64,000 nt of DNA. Source: Sporobacter sp942492735 (lineage in GTDB: Bacteria > Bacillota > Clostridia > Oscillospirales > Oscillospiraceae). Both the position numbers and the translations under genes were made by a program. Of this stretch, positions 1 through 7,249 are shown in pieces. Under the pieces are notes generated by a model. That model saw only the letters and a program-made list of their open reading frames with translations, was not told the origin of the DNA and ran no database searches. The stretch's first letter is position 1, and every line of letters begins with the position of its first letter. The stretch lies in the NCBI GenBank assembly GCA_942492735.1, contig OW818648.1, forward strand, positions 2,976,001 through 3,040,000, read 5' to 3'.

Positions 1-24
1 CCATTAACTTGGCGTTGTTATGAA

Positions 25-159
25 TTATTTGTTGCGTTTGATATAATGGACGCAATTTCCGGACGAATGCTCCGGCTTTCCACGGGATGCTGCGCGTTCA
101 AGGCAGCAGTAGCCGTCCTTCTGATAGACACAGTCGCCTATGCACGGTATAAGACTCAT
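25..159 (-). CDS. small cysteine-rich protein (44 aa)
   Basis: Short ORF starting at the ATG at 157-159 with a GGAGG ribosome site about 9 nt upstream, ending in TAA at 25-27. The product begins MSLIPCIGDCVYQKDGYCCL and has five cysteines spaced as C-x3-C-x7-CC-x17-C, which suggests a small metal-binding or disulphide-bonded peptide. Peptides with this N-terminal pattern are common in Clostridia and are sometimes mislabelled as a hydroxymyristoyl-ACP dehydratase; there is no room here for an enzyme fold. It lies about 100 nt downstream of another tiny gene on the same strand, so the two may be co-transcribed. Function unknown. Confidence 0.72.
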   Translation of the reverse strand: MSLIPCIGDCVYQKDGYCCLERAASRGKPEHSSGNCVHYIKRNK

Positions 160-259
160 ATATAATCGCCTCCGAGGCTAGTTTGTGCAGTGGGTTTGAA
201 AATATAAAAAATATAGTATGAATATCTGACGCATTCCGTGAACAGATATTTTTATCAAG

Positions 260-421
260 CTATTTTCTACAGGCGGCGCGCTGTGCGGCGATCGTCGAAA
301 GCGTATCGCCAAGCTGCACGAAGACCGCTGCAAGGACCGCCAGTTCCGCAGAGTCTTCAAACTCATTGGCAATTGCACAAGCAACCGCAGTGATACCTAG
401 AGGAACAACACAATCGTTCAT
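260..421 (-). CDS. small conserved protein, DUF6774-like (53 aa)
   Basis: ORF with ATG at 419-421, a strong GGGAGG ribosome site 7-8 nt upstream, and TAG at 260-262. The product starts MNDCVVPLGITAVACAIANE and ends in an arginine/cysteine-rich tail. The central part is a short amphipathic helical segment with the phrase AVFVQLGDTLSTI. This matches my memory of a very small Clostridia family (DUF6774) whose members have the same 'LxxFxQLGDTLxTI' centre; the match is from recall, not a search. The region upstream is an AT-rich repeat that separates it from the divergent gene at 574. Role unknown. Confidence 0.7.
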   Translation of the reverse strand: MNDCVVPLGITAVACAIANEFEDSAELAVLAAVFVQLGDTLSTIAAQRAACRK

Positions 422-437
422 TTCAAGACCTCCCATC

Positions 438-478
438 ATAATTTTTATATTTTTATATTTTTATATTTATATAATATG
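438..478. repeat. AT-rich tandem repeat between divergent genes
   Basis: About four imperfect copies of a TTTTTATA-type octamer in tandem, ending in TATATAATATGAG. It occupies the gap between the divergent genes starting at 421 (minus) and 574 (plus). Such a tract can act as an UP-like or flexible promoter region, but no single convincing -35/-10 pair stands out. Confidence 0.5.
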
Positions 479-573
479 AGAAGTTATAAGCTTGGAAACA
501 TTATCCGGCATTGTTTTCGAGGCCTGACTTGTGGCAGGCTACAATATTACTGACACGTAAGGAAAATGATGGT

Positions 574-1866
574 ATGGCAACAAAGACTAATAAAATCGTT
601 TTGTTCAGTTCGAAAAGCAATAAGAGGACAGTTGAAAAACTGAAAAAGTCAATAAAAAAGAGGTTGCTGATCCTGACACTCATCGCTTCACTGCTCGTCG
701 GTATGTATTGTACGGCGATGTTTTCAAACATACCAGGCATAAAAAAATGGCGAAACCTCTACATAGAAACTGCGATGGACACGTTAAGTCACAAATGGCT
801 GGCGACGTTCTTTATCCCGAAGTCCGTTATCGACGGCGTGATGGCGAATAAAGCAGCCGTGCTTGAAGCCCAACAGGAACTGGAAAGCTCATGGGCTCCC
901 CTCGAGAGCACCACGGCACCCTCGGCGTCGCTGGAGCCGGAGCCGGAGTCGGATAAAGCGCTCAAGGTTTTTTTGGAGCTTTATTATGAATTAGACGAAA
1001 CAAGCTTTAATGACTATATAACAAAAAATCCAAAGCTTATAAAGAATGGATATGATCAGCTGCTCATTAACGAAGCCGGCTTGGACGATGACGGGACACC
1101 GATTTACACCACAAACGGCGATCAGGTACTCGCACTTGACGCAGAAAACGGCCTCCTAATCGTCAAGGTAGAAGGGGAGGGCTACGTCGGAAAACTGGCC
1201 ATTGTAAAAGACCCCTCGACCGTCAAGCTTGGCGTGTCTAAAAGCCTGGGCTCCTATGGTCAGACTGTTCAGAAAATCGCTGACAATAACAACGCCGTAT
1301 TGGCTATCAACGCCAGCGGGTTTGCCGATGATGAGAGAGTAGGGAACGGCGGGGTCGTCGTTGGATTGCTGATCGCCGACGGAAAAATGCTGAACAAACC
1401 TGTTAACAGCCCATATCTGACAATCGGTTTCAGCGAAGACGACCGTCTTAATATCGGCGTCTCTGTGAATAAACTCAAATATAGAGATGCTATCGAATTT
1501 GTTCCGGCGCTCATTATAAACGGCGTGGAAGTCATCAAAGACAAAAAGCTGGTTGACGGTTCGATGGGCTTCGGCTTGCAGCCGCGCACCGTCATCGGTC
1601 AGACAGAAGACGGGACAGTCCTTTTGATGACGATCGACGGCAGGCAGGTTGGCTACAGCATTGGCTGCACCGTCGTGGAGTGCGCCGATATCCTTATGGA
1701 ATATGGCGCGTATCAAGCCTCAAACGTCGACGGCGGCAGCAGCACCGTGATGTATTACAGAGGCGAATATATCACAAAACCCGCCAACGGCATCGAATAT
1801 GGCCGATATGTCCCCGATGCGTTCATCGTGGAATACACAGGCGAACCGGAGCCTGCTGAAAATTAA
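574..1866 (+). CDS. membrane-anchored phosphodiester glycosidase family protein
   Basis: 430 aa from the ATG at 574, chosen because an AAGGA site (559-563) precedes it; an in-frame ATG at 511 lacks a ribosome site. A lysine-rich N-terminus is followed by one membrane segment at about residues 28-48, a low-complexity Pro/Glu/Ser stretch near 105-130, and a C-terminal NAGPA/DUF2233-type domain from about 190. Diagnostic motifs are NASGF, the phrase LLMTIDGRQVGYSIG and NVDGGSST near residue 384, typical of phosphodiester glycosidases that cut sugar-phosphate diester bonds. The catalytic domain should face outside. Probable substrate is a cell-surface glycan or teichoic-type polymer (inference). 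A signal peptidase gene follows on the same strand about 320 nt downstream. Confidence 0.85.
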   Translation: MATKTNKIVLFSSKSNKRTVEKLKKSIKKRLLILTLIASLLVGMYCTAMFSNIPGIKKWRNLYIETAMDTLSHKWLATFFIPKSVIDGVMANKAAVLEAQQELESSWAPLESTTAPSASLEPEPESDKALKVFLELYYELDETSFNDYITKNPKLIKNGYDQLLINEAGLDDDGTPIYTTNGDQVLALDAENGLLIVKVEGEGYVGKLAIVKDPSTVKLGVSKSLGSYGQTVQKIADNNNAVLAINASGFADDERVGNGGVVVGLLIADGKMLNKPVNSPYLTIGFSEDDRLNIGVSVNKLKYRDAIEFVPALIINGVEVIKDKKLVDGSMGFGLQPRTVIGQTEDGTVLLMTIDGRQVGYSIGCTVVECADILMEYGAYQASNVDGGSSTVMYYRGEYITKPANGIEYGRYVPDAFIVEYTGEPEPAEN

Positions 1867-2183
1867 GATTGAGCATAAACTAAATGTCATGGAGCGGTCC
1901 AGTTCGCCCTGTAGGGCGCGGCATCCTTGACGCGCCATTCCTTTTTTCACGCCGCAGGTGCTTTGCTGTCTGCGTACGTAACTCTATCTGCTGCGCCAAC
2001 AAGAGCGGCGCGTCTGGGAAGCCGCGCCCTACAACGAAAAGCAGACTTGCATAGTGCTGAGTTAACGGTATAACCATTTTATATTTCTGTCTATGCCTGG
2101 GGTTTCCGGTCCTGCTTACAAGCAATGCCACCGTCTGATCGCAGCGGTAATCATACACTCTGTTAACCTTTGGAGGGCTTTTT
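1867..2183. other. 317-nt intergenic region with an inverted repeat pair
   Basis: No ORF with a ribosome site was found. The left half holds the inverted repeat at 1911-2032. The right half leads to the GGAGGG ribosome site of the signal peptidase gene at 2184. No clear intrinsic terminator with a T-run follows the glycosidase gene. Confidence 0.6.
1911..2032. repeat. GTAGGG-bounded inverted repeat pair
   Basis: The left arm (1911-1936, starting GTAGGGCGCGGC) and the reverse complement of the right arm (2007-2032, ending GCCGCGCCCTAC) match at nearly every position over 26 bp. About 70 bp separate the arms. It belongs to the family of GTAGGG/CCCTAC-bounded elements also seen at 3291-3729, 33523-33617, 52652-52741 and 62476-62498. 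Confidence 0.8.
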
Positions 2184-2732
2184 ATGAAATCTTCTATAAA
2201 AAAAGAAATTATCAGCTGGCTGAAAACACTGATTCTTGTGGTGGTCCTAGCACTGTCAATCGACAGCTTTCTGATTGTCAACGCCTTAGTGCCCAGCAGC
2301 TCCATGGAATCGACCATCATGACAGGCGACCGTGTCGTTGGCTTTCGCCTGAGCTATGATTTTACAAAGCCCGAACGCGGCGATATCATCATGTTCCGTT
2401 TTCCCGATGATGAGACGCAGCTGTACATCAAGCGCATCATTGGCCTGCCCGAAGAAACAATCAATATTGTCGACGGAAAGATATACGTAGACGGCTCTAT
2501 AACGCCGCTGGCGGAGCCGTATCTCACCGTGGTCCCCGTTGGCAGCTTCGGCCCATATGTGGTGCCTGAAGACGCCTACTTCGTCATGGGAGATAACCGC
2601 AACATTTCCTTCGACTCCCGCCGTTGGCAAAACCCCTATGTCAAGAGCGACAAGATTATAGCCGAGGCTGAATTCAGCTACTATCCGTCAATTCACGGAT
2701 TTGGCTGGGCAGGGGAGTTAGATGTTAATTAA
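2184..2732 (+). CDS. lepB: signal peptidase I (S26 family)
   Basis: 182 aa with GGAGGG about 8 nt before the ATG. One N-terminal membrane segment (about residues 13-33) is followed by the Ser/Lys catalytic dyad: Ser39 in PSSSMES and Lys82 in YIKRIIG. The C-terminal box D motif MGDNRNISFDSR is present. It removes signal peptides on the outer face of the membrane. This is the compact Firmicute form, without the long N-terminal extension of the two other signal peptidases at 49.4-50.9 kb. It overlaps the next gene by 11 nt, so the two may be co-expressed. Confidence 0.93.
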   Translation: MKSSIKKEIISWLKTLILVVVLALSIDSFLIVNALVPSSSMESTIMTGDRVVGFRLSYDFTKPERGDIIMFRFPDDETQLYIKRIIGLPEETINIVDGKIYVDGSITPLAEPYLTVVPVGSFGPYVVPEDAYFVMGDNRNISFDSRRWQNPYVKSDKIIAEAEFSYYPSIHGFGWAGELDVN

Positions 2733-3315
2733 CACGAAAAGATTAGTTTTGAGAGAGTATTCAAATGACGATTTCTCGTTATTTCAATCAGTTTATTCTG
2801 ATAATGAAGTCATGAGATATGCTTATGCTGATGTTTATAAAACTGAAAATGATATAAGAAGCTATTTCGATAAGGTTTTGTATAGCTATACAATAAGTGA
2901 AACCAGAGAAGCATACGAGTTTGCTGTCGTTGAAAAAAACAGCGGCGAATATCTTGGGTCCGCAGATATTTATGTCCAAATGAAGAACCCATACGGTGGA
3001 TTTGGGGAAATTGGCTATTTTTTGCTTAAATCGTATTGGGGCAATGGTTATGCAACGGAAATAGCCACAGCACTTATGGAATTCTGCTTTGAGGAACTTA
3101 AGTTTCATAAGGTATGTGCAAGTTGCAATGCTTTGAATATGAATTCAGAAAACGTTATGAAAAAGATCGGAATGACAAAAGAAGGCGTTATCCGAAAAAT
3201 TCGTTATAAAAATGAACAATGGTATGATGAAATCCGCTACGGTTTATTATTTGATGAATGGTTGAACGCTAAAACCGGCGTAGCGTCGAACATAGAAATA
3301 CCTGAGCTAACCTAA
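2722..3315 (+). CDS. GNAT family N-acetyltransferase (RimJ/RimL type)
   Basis: 197 aa, starting inside the end of the signal peptidase gene behind a GGGGAG ribosome site. N-terminal INTKRLVLREYSNDD and the acetyl-CoA loop region GEIGYFLLKSYWGNGYATE are typical of ribosomal-protein-type acetyltransferases; the later phrase MNSENVMKKIGMTKEGVIRK completes the fold. The substrate may be a protein N-terminus or small amine; not determinable. By eye the gene is clearly richer in A/T than its neighbours, so recent acquisition is possible. The last eight codons lie inside the left arm of the large inverted repeat 3291-3729, so the C-terminus looks derived from that element. Confidence 0.85.
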   Translation: MLINTKRLVLREYSNDDFSLFQSVYSDNEVMRYAYADVYKTENDIRSYFDKVLYSYTISETREAYEFAVVEKNSGEYLGSADIYVQMKNPYGGFGEIGYFLLKSYWGNGYATEIATALMEFCFEELKFHKVCASCNALNMNSENVMKKIGMTKEGVIRKIRYKNEQWYDEIRYGLLFDEWLNAKTGVASNIEIPELT

Positions 3316-3729
3316 TGAGCCTAACCATGAATCGACCCTGATAGCGACCACGACGGCGGGCCGAGTCGTCCCGCCCTACGAATTGCTTTATTTAAGCGTA
3401 TCTAAATGGCGTTGACTAATTGTCATTCTGAGATAATGAGTAGACGAAATCGATATTCAGCATGATATCTTGCGACAACGGGACGATAGTTAAATAATTA
3501 ACAATCGTCCCGCAAAAATATCTCGTTAGATTTTAGAACATATCTTTTGTCATATCAAAGGGTTCCAGGGTTTCATCGCTGGCGCTCAGAATGACATTTA
3601 GTCATACTCACGAGTAACGCCAGAAAGCAATTCGTAGGGCGGGACGACTCGGCCCGCCGTTGTGGTCGCTATTTGCAGGATCGATTACTGCTAAGGCTAA
3701 TTAGGTTAGCCCAGGTATTTCTATAGCAT
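3291..3729. repeat. nested fold-back element (MITE-like)
   Basis: Outer arms of about 100 bp (3291-3388 and 3623-3729) are imperfect inverted copies that include a GTAGGGCGGGACGACTCGGC core. Just inside, a 19-bp pair at 3414-3432 and 3585-3603 (GACTAA.TGTCATTCTGAG) also inverts, so the arms extend to about 140 bp with one indel. In the centre is a short perfect hairpin, 3479-3487 against 3504-3512 (CGGGACGAT). No transposase is encoded. The layout fits a non-autonomous fold-back element. The left end covers the last codons and the stop of the acetyltransferase gene. Confidence 0.8.
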
Positions 3730-3756
3730 GTTTACCAGCCCTCGTTATGATTAACT

Positions 3757-3838
3757 GGCGAACACAGTTCGCCACTACGACGGTTAGAGCGTATTTCGCG
3801 TTACGCCGACAAGGCGGACGCGCAATGCGCGCCCCTAC
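3757..3838. repeat. two CCCTAC-ended short palindromes
   Basis: 3757-3778 is GGCGAACacaGTTCGCC followed by ACTAC; 3816-3838 contains GCGCAATGCGC and ends GCCCCTAC. The first is almost identical to the repeat at 62476-62498. They look like solo units of the same dispersed family. Confidence 0.65.
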
Positions 3839-3865
3839 AAAAACACTGTGGTTTTTTAGTTTACC

Positions 3866-3965
3866 GATAGAGCCGGACGTATAAAGCGCCGCAACGACAA
3901 TACTGCGGTTATTACGTTAGTCAGATAGAGCCGGACTTACAATGCACGGCAATGGAAATACTGCG
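3866..3965. repeat. imperfect direct duplication, 58-bp period
   Basis: Two copies beginning GATAGAGCCGGAC (3866 and 3924) share a further GC..GCAA.G..AATACTGCG segment. About 42 bp of each copy are similar. Non-coding. Confidence 0.65.
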
Positions 3966-3973
3966 TTTTCTGC

Positions 3974-3995
3974 GTAGGAGCGATCTATGATCGCC
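3974..3995. repeat. GTAGG-ended palindrome
   Basis: GTAGGAGCGATCtatGATCGCC: a GGCGATC-type hairpin with the same GTAGG boundary as the other dispersed repeats. Confidence 0.6.
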
Positions 3996-4055
3996 AGTCG
4001 TTATGTCAGCTTAACAAAAAGTACGAAGCCTTAAAATCATCGAAAACCTCCCTTC

Positions 4056-4085
4056 AATTGAACAAAATTTTTATTTTGTTCAATT
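4056..4085. repeat. 13-bp-arm inverted repeat upstream of xer
   Basis: Arms AATTGAACAAAAT (4056-4068) and ATTTTGTTCAATT (4073-4085) are perfect inverted copies with a TTTT spacer. It could be an operator or the core of a weak terminator. No gene on the plus strand close upstream needs a terminator. Confidence 0.65.
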
Positions 4086-4118
4086 ATTAGTGAAATTGTC
4101 AATAGACCTTCCCTATAA

Positions 4119-4154
4119 ATAATAGTAAGATAATATTACTTATCTTACTATTAT
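4119..4154. repeat. dif-like perfect palindrome upstream of xer
   Basis: Two perfect 15-bp arms (4119-4133, 4140-4154) flank a 6-bp centre TATTAC. The inner part reads ATAA-N6-TTAT, the same core layout as known chromosomal dif sites (11-bp XerC and XerD arms around a 6-bp centre). It ends 17 nt before the recombinase ATG, so an autoregulatory operator is the main alternative. The palindrome is directly visible; recombination function is inference. Confidence 0.55.
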
Positions 4155-4171
4155 AAGTTTGAGGTTATTGT

Positions 4172-5209
4172 ATGGATTACAGATTTGAAACGCCGGAGAT
4201 TATCCGTGACTTTCTCGTTTATCATGAAACCATCAAAGGACATTCCAAAAAAACGACGGACGAATATTTTCTGGACCTCAGGACGCTTTTCCGTTTTTTA
4301 AAGCTGAAAAAGGGTCTCGTTCCTAGTCATACGCCGATCGATGAAATTCTGATTAAGGATATTGATTTGGAATTCGTCAAGAATGTATCGCTCACAGATA
4401 TATATGATTACCTCTCGTATTTGGCGCGTGACAGAGCAAAAAACAGCAACAGTGCGCATACGAAGTTCGGCTTGACTGCAACCACAAGAGCGCGGAAGAT
4501 TGCGACAATACGGTCTTATTTCAGCTATCTGACGGTTAAAACGAAACAACTTGAAAAAAACCCGGTGGCTGATCTGGATTCGCCTAAAACAAAGAAAACA
4601 CTGCCCCGTTATCTGAGTCTGGAGGAAAGCACAAATCTGTTGACTTCTATTGATGGCAGTCATAAGGAAAGAGATTACTGCATTATTGCGCTGTTTTTAA
4701 ACTGTGGGCTTCGAATTTCGGAGCTGGCCGGGCTCGATATCGCGGATATTCATAATGATTCCCTGCGTATTCTCGGAAAAGGCAACAAAGAACGCATCGT
4801 TTATCTTAATGATGCCTGTGCCGATGCCATCAATGAGTATCTGAGCATCCGGCGCACTATAAAATCTATGGACGTACGTGCGTTGTTTTTATCCTCGCGT
4901 CGGACGCGCCTGACAACCTCGACCATACATAGCCTTGTTAAAAATCATTTGACGGCTGCGGGTCTTGATGAAACAAAATACTCCTCGCATAAGCTGCGCC
5001 ATACGGCCGCTACCCTGATGCTCCGAAATGGCGTCGATGTGCGGACGCTTCAGGAGCTTTTAGGTCACGAGCACTTGAATACAACACAGATTTACACGCA
5101 CGTCGAAAGTGACAGCTTACGGGCAGCTGCGCACCTCTCTCCCCTCTCCAATATCAAAAATATGAAGAAAAGCAAAACAGAACGAGAGAACCTATCAGAA
5201 GAAAGCTAA
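4172..5209 (+). CDS. xerC: tyrosine recombinase, XerC/XerD type
   Basis: 345 aa with GAGG about 9 nt before the ATG. An N-terminal SAM-like DNA-binding domain (about residues 8-130) is followed by the catalytic domain with all six key residues: Arg181 (CGLRISEL), Lys203 (LGKGNKER), His273 and Arg276 (HKLRHTAA), His299 (LGHEHL) and Tyr308 (TTQIYTHV). Such enzymes resolve chromosome dimers at dif or move small elements. It is longer than typical XerC/XerD (about 300 aa), with a polar tail of about 25 residues. It stands alone, with no integrase-type neighbours. Two palindromes lie directly upstream and a strong bidirectional hairpin follows. Confidence 0.88.
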   Translation: MDYRFETPEIIRDFLVYHETIKGHSKKTTDEYFLDLRTLFRFLKLKKGLVPSHTPIDEILIKDIDLEFVKNVSLTDIYDYLSYLARDRAKNSNSAHTKFGLTATTRARKIATIRSYFSYLTVKTKQLEKNPVADLDSPKTKKTLPRYLSLEESTNLLTSIDGSHKERDYCIIALFLNCGLRISELAGLDIADIHNDSLRILGKGNKERIVYLNDACADAINEYLSIRRTIKSMDVRALFLSSRRTRLTTSTIHSLVKNHLTAAGLDETKYSSHKLRHTAATLMLRNGVDVRTLQELLGHEHLNTTQIYTHVESDSLRAAAHLSPLSNIKNMKKSKTERENLSEES

Positions 5210-5226
5210 AACTGACATTATTCACT

Positions 5227-5276
5227 AATAGACGAGCGAGATATTGTGCTGCAACGCAATGTCTCGCTCGTCTATT
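5227..5276. terminator. bidirectional hairpin between convergent genes
   Basis: Twenty-base arms (5227-5246 and 5257-5276) pair with one mismatch, beginning AATAGACGAGCGAG, with a 10-nt loop. It lies between the convergent recombinase and SipL-like genes. There is no long T-run, so it may be a weak intrinsic terminator or an RNA 3' end stabiliser for both. Confidence 0.7.
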
Positions 5277-5288
5277 GTCATTAATATG

Positions 5289-6830
5289 TTACCGTTTTTT
5301 CGGTATAATGAGCAGTTGCCCTGCTCCGACATTCTCTTCTTTTTCCATACCGTTGGCAGAGAGAATGAGTTTGGATGACGAATGATGTTTTTTGGCCAGT
5401 TTCCATAGGCTATCCCCTTTTAACGTCCTGTAAACAATGAGGGACGGCGCTTTTGAATTGTCGAGCGGTGATGTTTCGTCATAACTCAATCCGGAAAGTG
5501 TTTTGATTTGCTTCTGATTGATCTCTGAGATGTTAAAATCGATTGGTACTCTCAGCTCTATGCCGCTCCCGACTGCGACGCCGTAAACATCTTTTCCGCA
5601 AATGGCGGAAGCCGAGCACTTTGAGTTCGCTCCGACCTCGGCATTTGATTCGATTTCATATTGGCGCATGCAGGACATGATACGGCTGTCGTCGCTCATA
5701 TAAAGGGCATTGACAAAAAGCGGGCATTTGAGCAGCAAGCTGTTCGTGTTGACCTGTTGTTTGACAGCGCCGGCATGGACATTGAGTGCAATGACACGTG
5801 AGACGTTTGTAGGCGTCTCCATGACACCGTGAAAAACAGCGGTTGCTTTCATATTGTCCTTACTGTCAAACGAGTAATCCGCTGTTGTCTGCTCGAGCTT
5901 GTATTTCGTGCTGTATAAGTCGGATATGTAGGCAATTTGGCGTCTTTCCGAGGCAATGCACTGCGCAACGGCGTGAATTTCCATAATAAGCATTCTGTTG
6001 TCCGGATTATGCGGCGATTGTTCTGCGTCAAAATATGCGTTGGTCAGCATCAGTATGATATTAAAGCTGCTGTCACCGGCCGGAGTGTCAAGTTCAATGA
6101 TCTGTGAGAATTCCGAGCTGAAATCGGTCTTGGCCATATCGCCGCCGCCGACGGGATTATATAGCAGCGAAACATGTGTGTTTCCTCTTAAGATGAGCTT
6201 GCTTCCGACGACCTTTGTGTCCTCGGGCGAGACAGTCACACGGTACTTCAATATTTCGCTGATGGGTGGATTGGAGCTTGGTACAGTTAATTCATCGGAT
6301 ATCACAAACGTCTTTTCTTTGACACCTGTCGTCGTGAAGATATCGCAGTTGTCCGTCATCATCTCGATTCCGGCGTCGTTGTCGACATCCATACCCGAAG
6401 AGATCAGGAAATCGGCGTCGTTGTAACAACCGATATCCGTCAACAGGTCGACACGGGCGATAATTTTCCGTGGATTGATCATTGACGCGTCCGCGGATGA
6501 AACGGTGACGCTGGCCGTTACTCTTGAATTCTGTGTAATCTCACCGTCATTTGCCGATGCGGTAAACGGTATTTCCAGATCCATTTTACGCACGCCGTTT
6601 TCATTTTCCGGAGCATATATGATCGTTGTTGCAACAATACCCGATACGGAAACACGCCCGTTATCGGTCGATTTGCTTCTTAAGAACACGACGGCGTCGG
6701 TGTCCACGATACGCAGGATGTCCGGAAGCGCGTCGGGGACGATCATCTCCATTGTCTCCTCATGAGTGAGGCTTGTATTGAGAACACTCTTAACGTAGTT
6801 TATCTTTTCCTTGTTGAGATAGATGTCCAT
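5289..6830 (-). CDS. sipL: SipL-like DUF3794 and LysM spore protein
   Basis: 513 aa, ATG at 6830 with an AGGAGAGG ribosome site. The N-terminus reads MDIYLNKEKINYVKSVLNTS; DUF3794-type beta-rich repeats fill most of the protein (about residues 35-430). A C-terminal LysM domain (about 464-511, YRTLKGDSLWKLAKKH... AGQLLIIPKK) follows. This layout is that of SipL, which binds SpoIVA and attaches the spore coat to the forespore surface in Clostridium difficile. No signal peptide is seen, in keeping with a mother-cell cytoplasmic protein. A near-consensus sigma-E-type promoter sits upstream at 6863-6892. The gene symbol is by architecture, not by search. Confidence 0.85.
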   Translation of the reverse strand: MDIYLNKEKINYVKSVLNTSLTHEETMEMIVPDALPDILRIVDTDAVVFLRSKSTDNGRVSVSGIVATTIIYAPENENGVRKMDLEIPFTASANDGEITQNSRVTASVTVSSADASMINPRKIIARVDLLTDIGCYNDADFLISSGMDVDNDAGIEMMTDNCDIFTTTGVKEKTFVISDELTVPSSNPPISEILKYRVTVSPEDTKVVGSKLILRGNTHVSLLYNPVGGGDMAKTDFSSEFSQIIELDTPAGDSSFNIILMLTNAYFDAEQSPHNPDNRMLIMEIHAVAQCIASERRQIAYISDLYSTKYKLEQTTADYSFDSKDNMKATAVFHGVMETPTNVSRVIALNVHAGAVKQQVNTNSLLLKCPLFVNALYMSDDSRIMSCMRQYEIESNAEVGANSKCSASAICGKDVYGVAVGSGIELRVPIDFNISEINQKQIKTLSGLSYDETSPLDNSKAPSLIVYRTLKGDSLWKLAKKHHSSSKLILSANGMEKEENVGAGQLLIIPKKR

Positions 6831-6862
6831 AAATCGTCCTCTCCTTAAATGAATTCTTCTAA

Positions 6863-6892
6863 AATGTATGAATTTTAAGGACTATTTATGAC
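6863..6892 (-). promoter_or_regulatory. sigma-E-type promoter of the SipL-like gene
   Basis: Reading the minus strand: GTCATAAA (6892-6885), a 14-nt spacer, then CATACATT (6870-6863). This closely matches the Bacillus/Clostridium sigma-E consensus (GTCATATT - 13/14 - CATACAAT). The -10 lies 33 nt before the start codon. Mother-cell expression fits the predicted product. Confidence 0.7.
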
Positions 6893-6954
6893 AGCTTGTT
6901 TCGTATTTAAAAACACTTATCCCAAAGAAAAAGATAAAATGATGGGTGCCGCTA

Positions 6955-7101
6955 TCAGCTTCGGCATATCAGAAACCCTACAAGGATCAACGCCAGTCCA
7001 AGAAACAGCCACCACCAGCTGCAAGGCAATATCACAGCAAGGATGACGACGAGTCCGGCACCGGCTATGTAGAAGCCAAGCGATTTACAAGGCCGCCGCA
7101 T
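6955..7101 (-). CDS. small hydrophobic membrane protein (48 aa)
   Basis: ATG at 7099-7101 behind an AAAGGCGG ribosome site, TGA at 6955-6957. The product starts MRRPCKSLGFYIAGAGLVVI and has two near-continuous hydrophobic stretches (about residues 9-25 and 28-46) with a CSWWW turn between them. It is probably a helical hairpin in the membrane. I do not recognise the family with certainty. It lies between rsgA and the sigma-E-type promoter of the SipL-like gene, so it could be a small sporulation protein, but nothing in the sequence proves that. Confidence 0.65.
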   Translation of the reverse strand: MRRPCKSLGFYIAGAGLVVILAVILPCSWWWLFLGLALILVGFLICRS

Positions 7102-7160
7102 AAAAAAACCGCCTTTCCCAATTTTCGCAAACGATAGTTTGCTAAAATTTATAATGCCGA

Positions 7161-7194
7161 TATCAAAAGGCTCGTATATCGCATTTGCGAGCCT
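7161..7194 (-). terminator. probable terminator after rsgA
   Basis: On the minus strand, AGGCTCG (7194-7188) pairs with CGAGCCT (7174-7168) around a 13-nt loop, followed by TTTTGATA. The T-run is short. Confidence 0.55.
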
Positions 7195-7249
7195 ATGGTA
7201 TCATTACATTATACTCAAAAGGCGGTCCATTGTTGCCTGTTTGGTACGG

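Larger units (their letters stand above)
3316..4171. other. 856-nt non-coding region rich in repeats
   Basis: No ORF with a plausible start was found. Contents from left to right: most of the fold-back element (to 3729); two GTAGGG-type palindromes (3757-3778 and 3816-3838); an imperfect 58-bp-period duplication (3866-3965); a GTAGGAGCGATC palindrome (3974-3995); and two AT-rich inverted repeats directly before the recombinase gene (4056-4085 and 4119-4154). Confidence 0.7.

Noticed and set aside
178..384. 68-aa minus-strand ORF
   Set aside because: Overlaps the better-supported 53-aa gene in another frame; no ribosome site.
1156..1716. 186-aa minus-strand ORF opposite the phosphodiester glycosidase
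   Set aside because: Antisense shadow without ribosome site; the plus-strand frame carries clear family motifs.
3316..4171. Prophage or integrative element around the Xer gene
   Set aside because: No phage, excisionase or relaxase gene, no tRNA and no flanking direct repeat was found; the enzyme looks like a stand-alone Xer protein.
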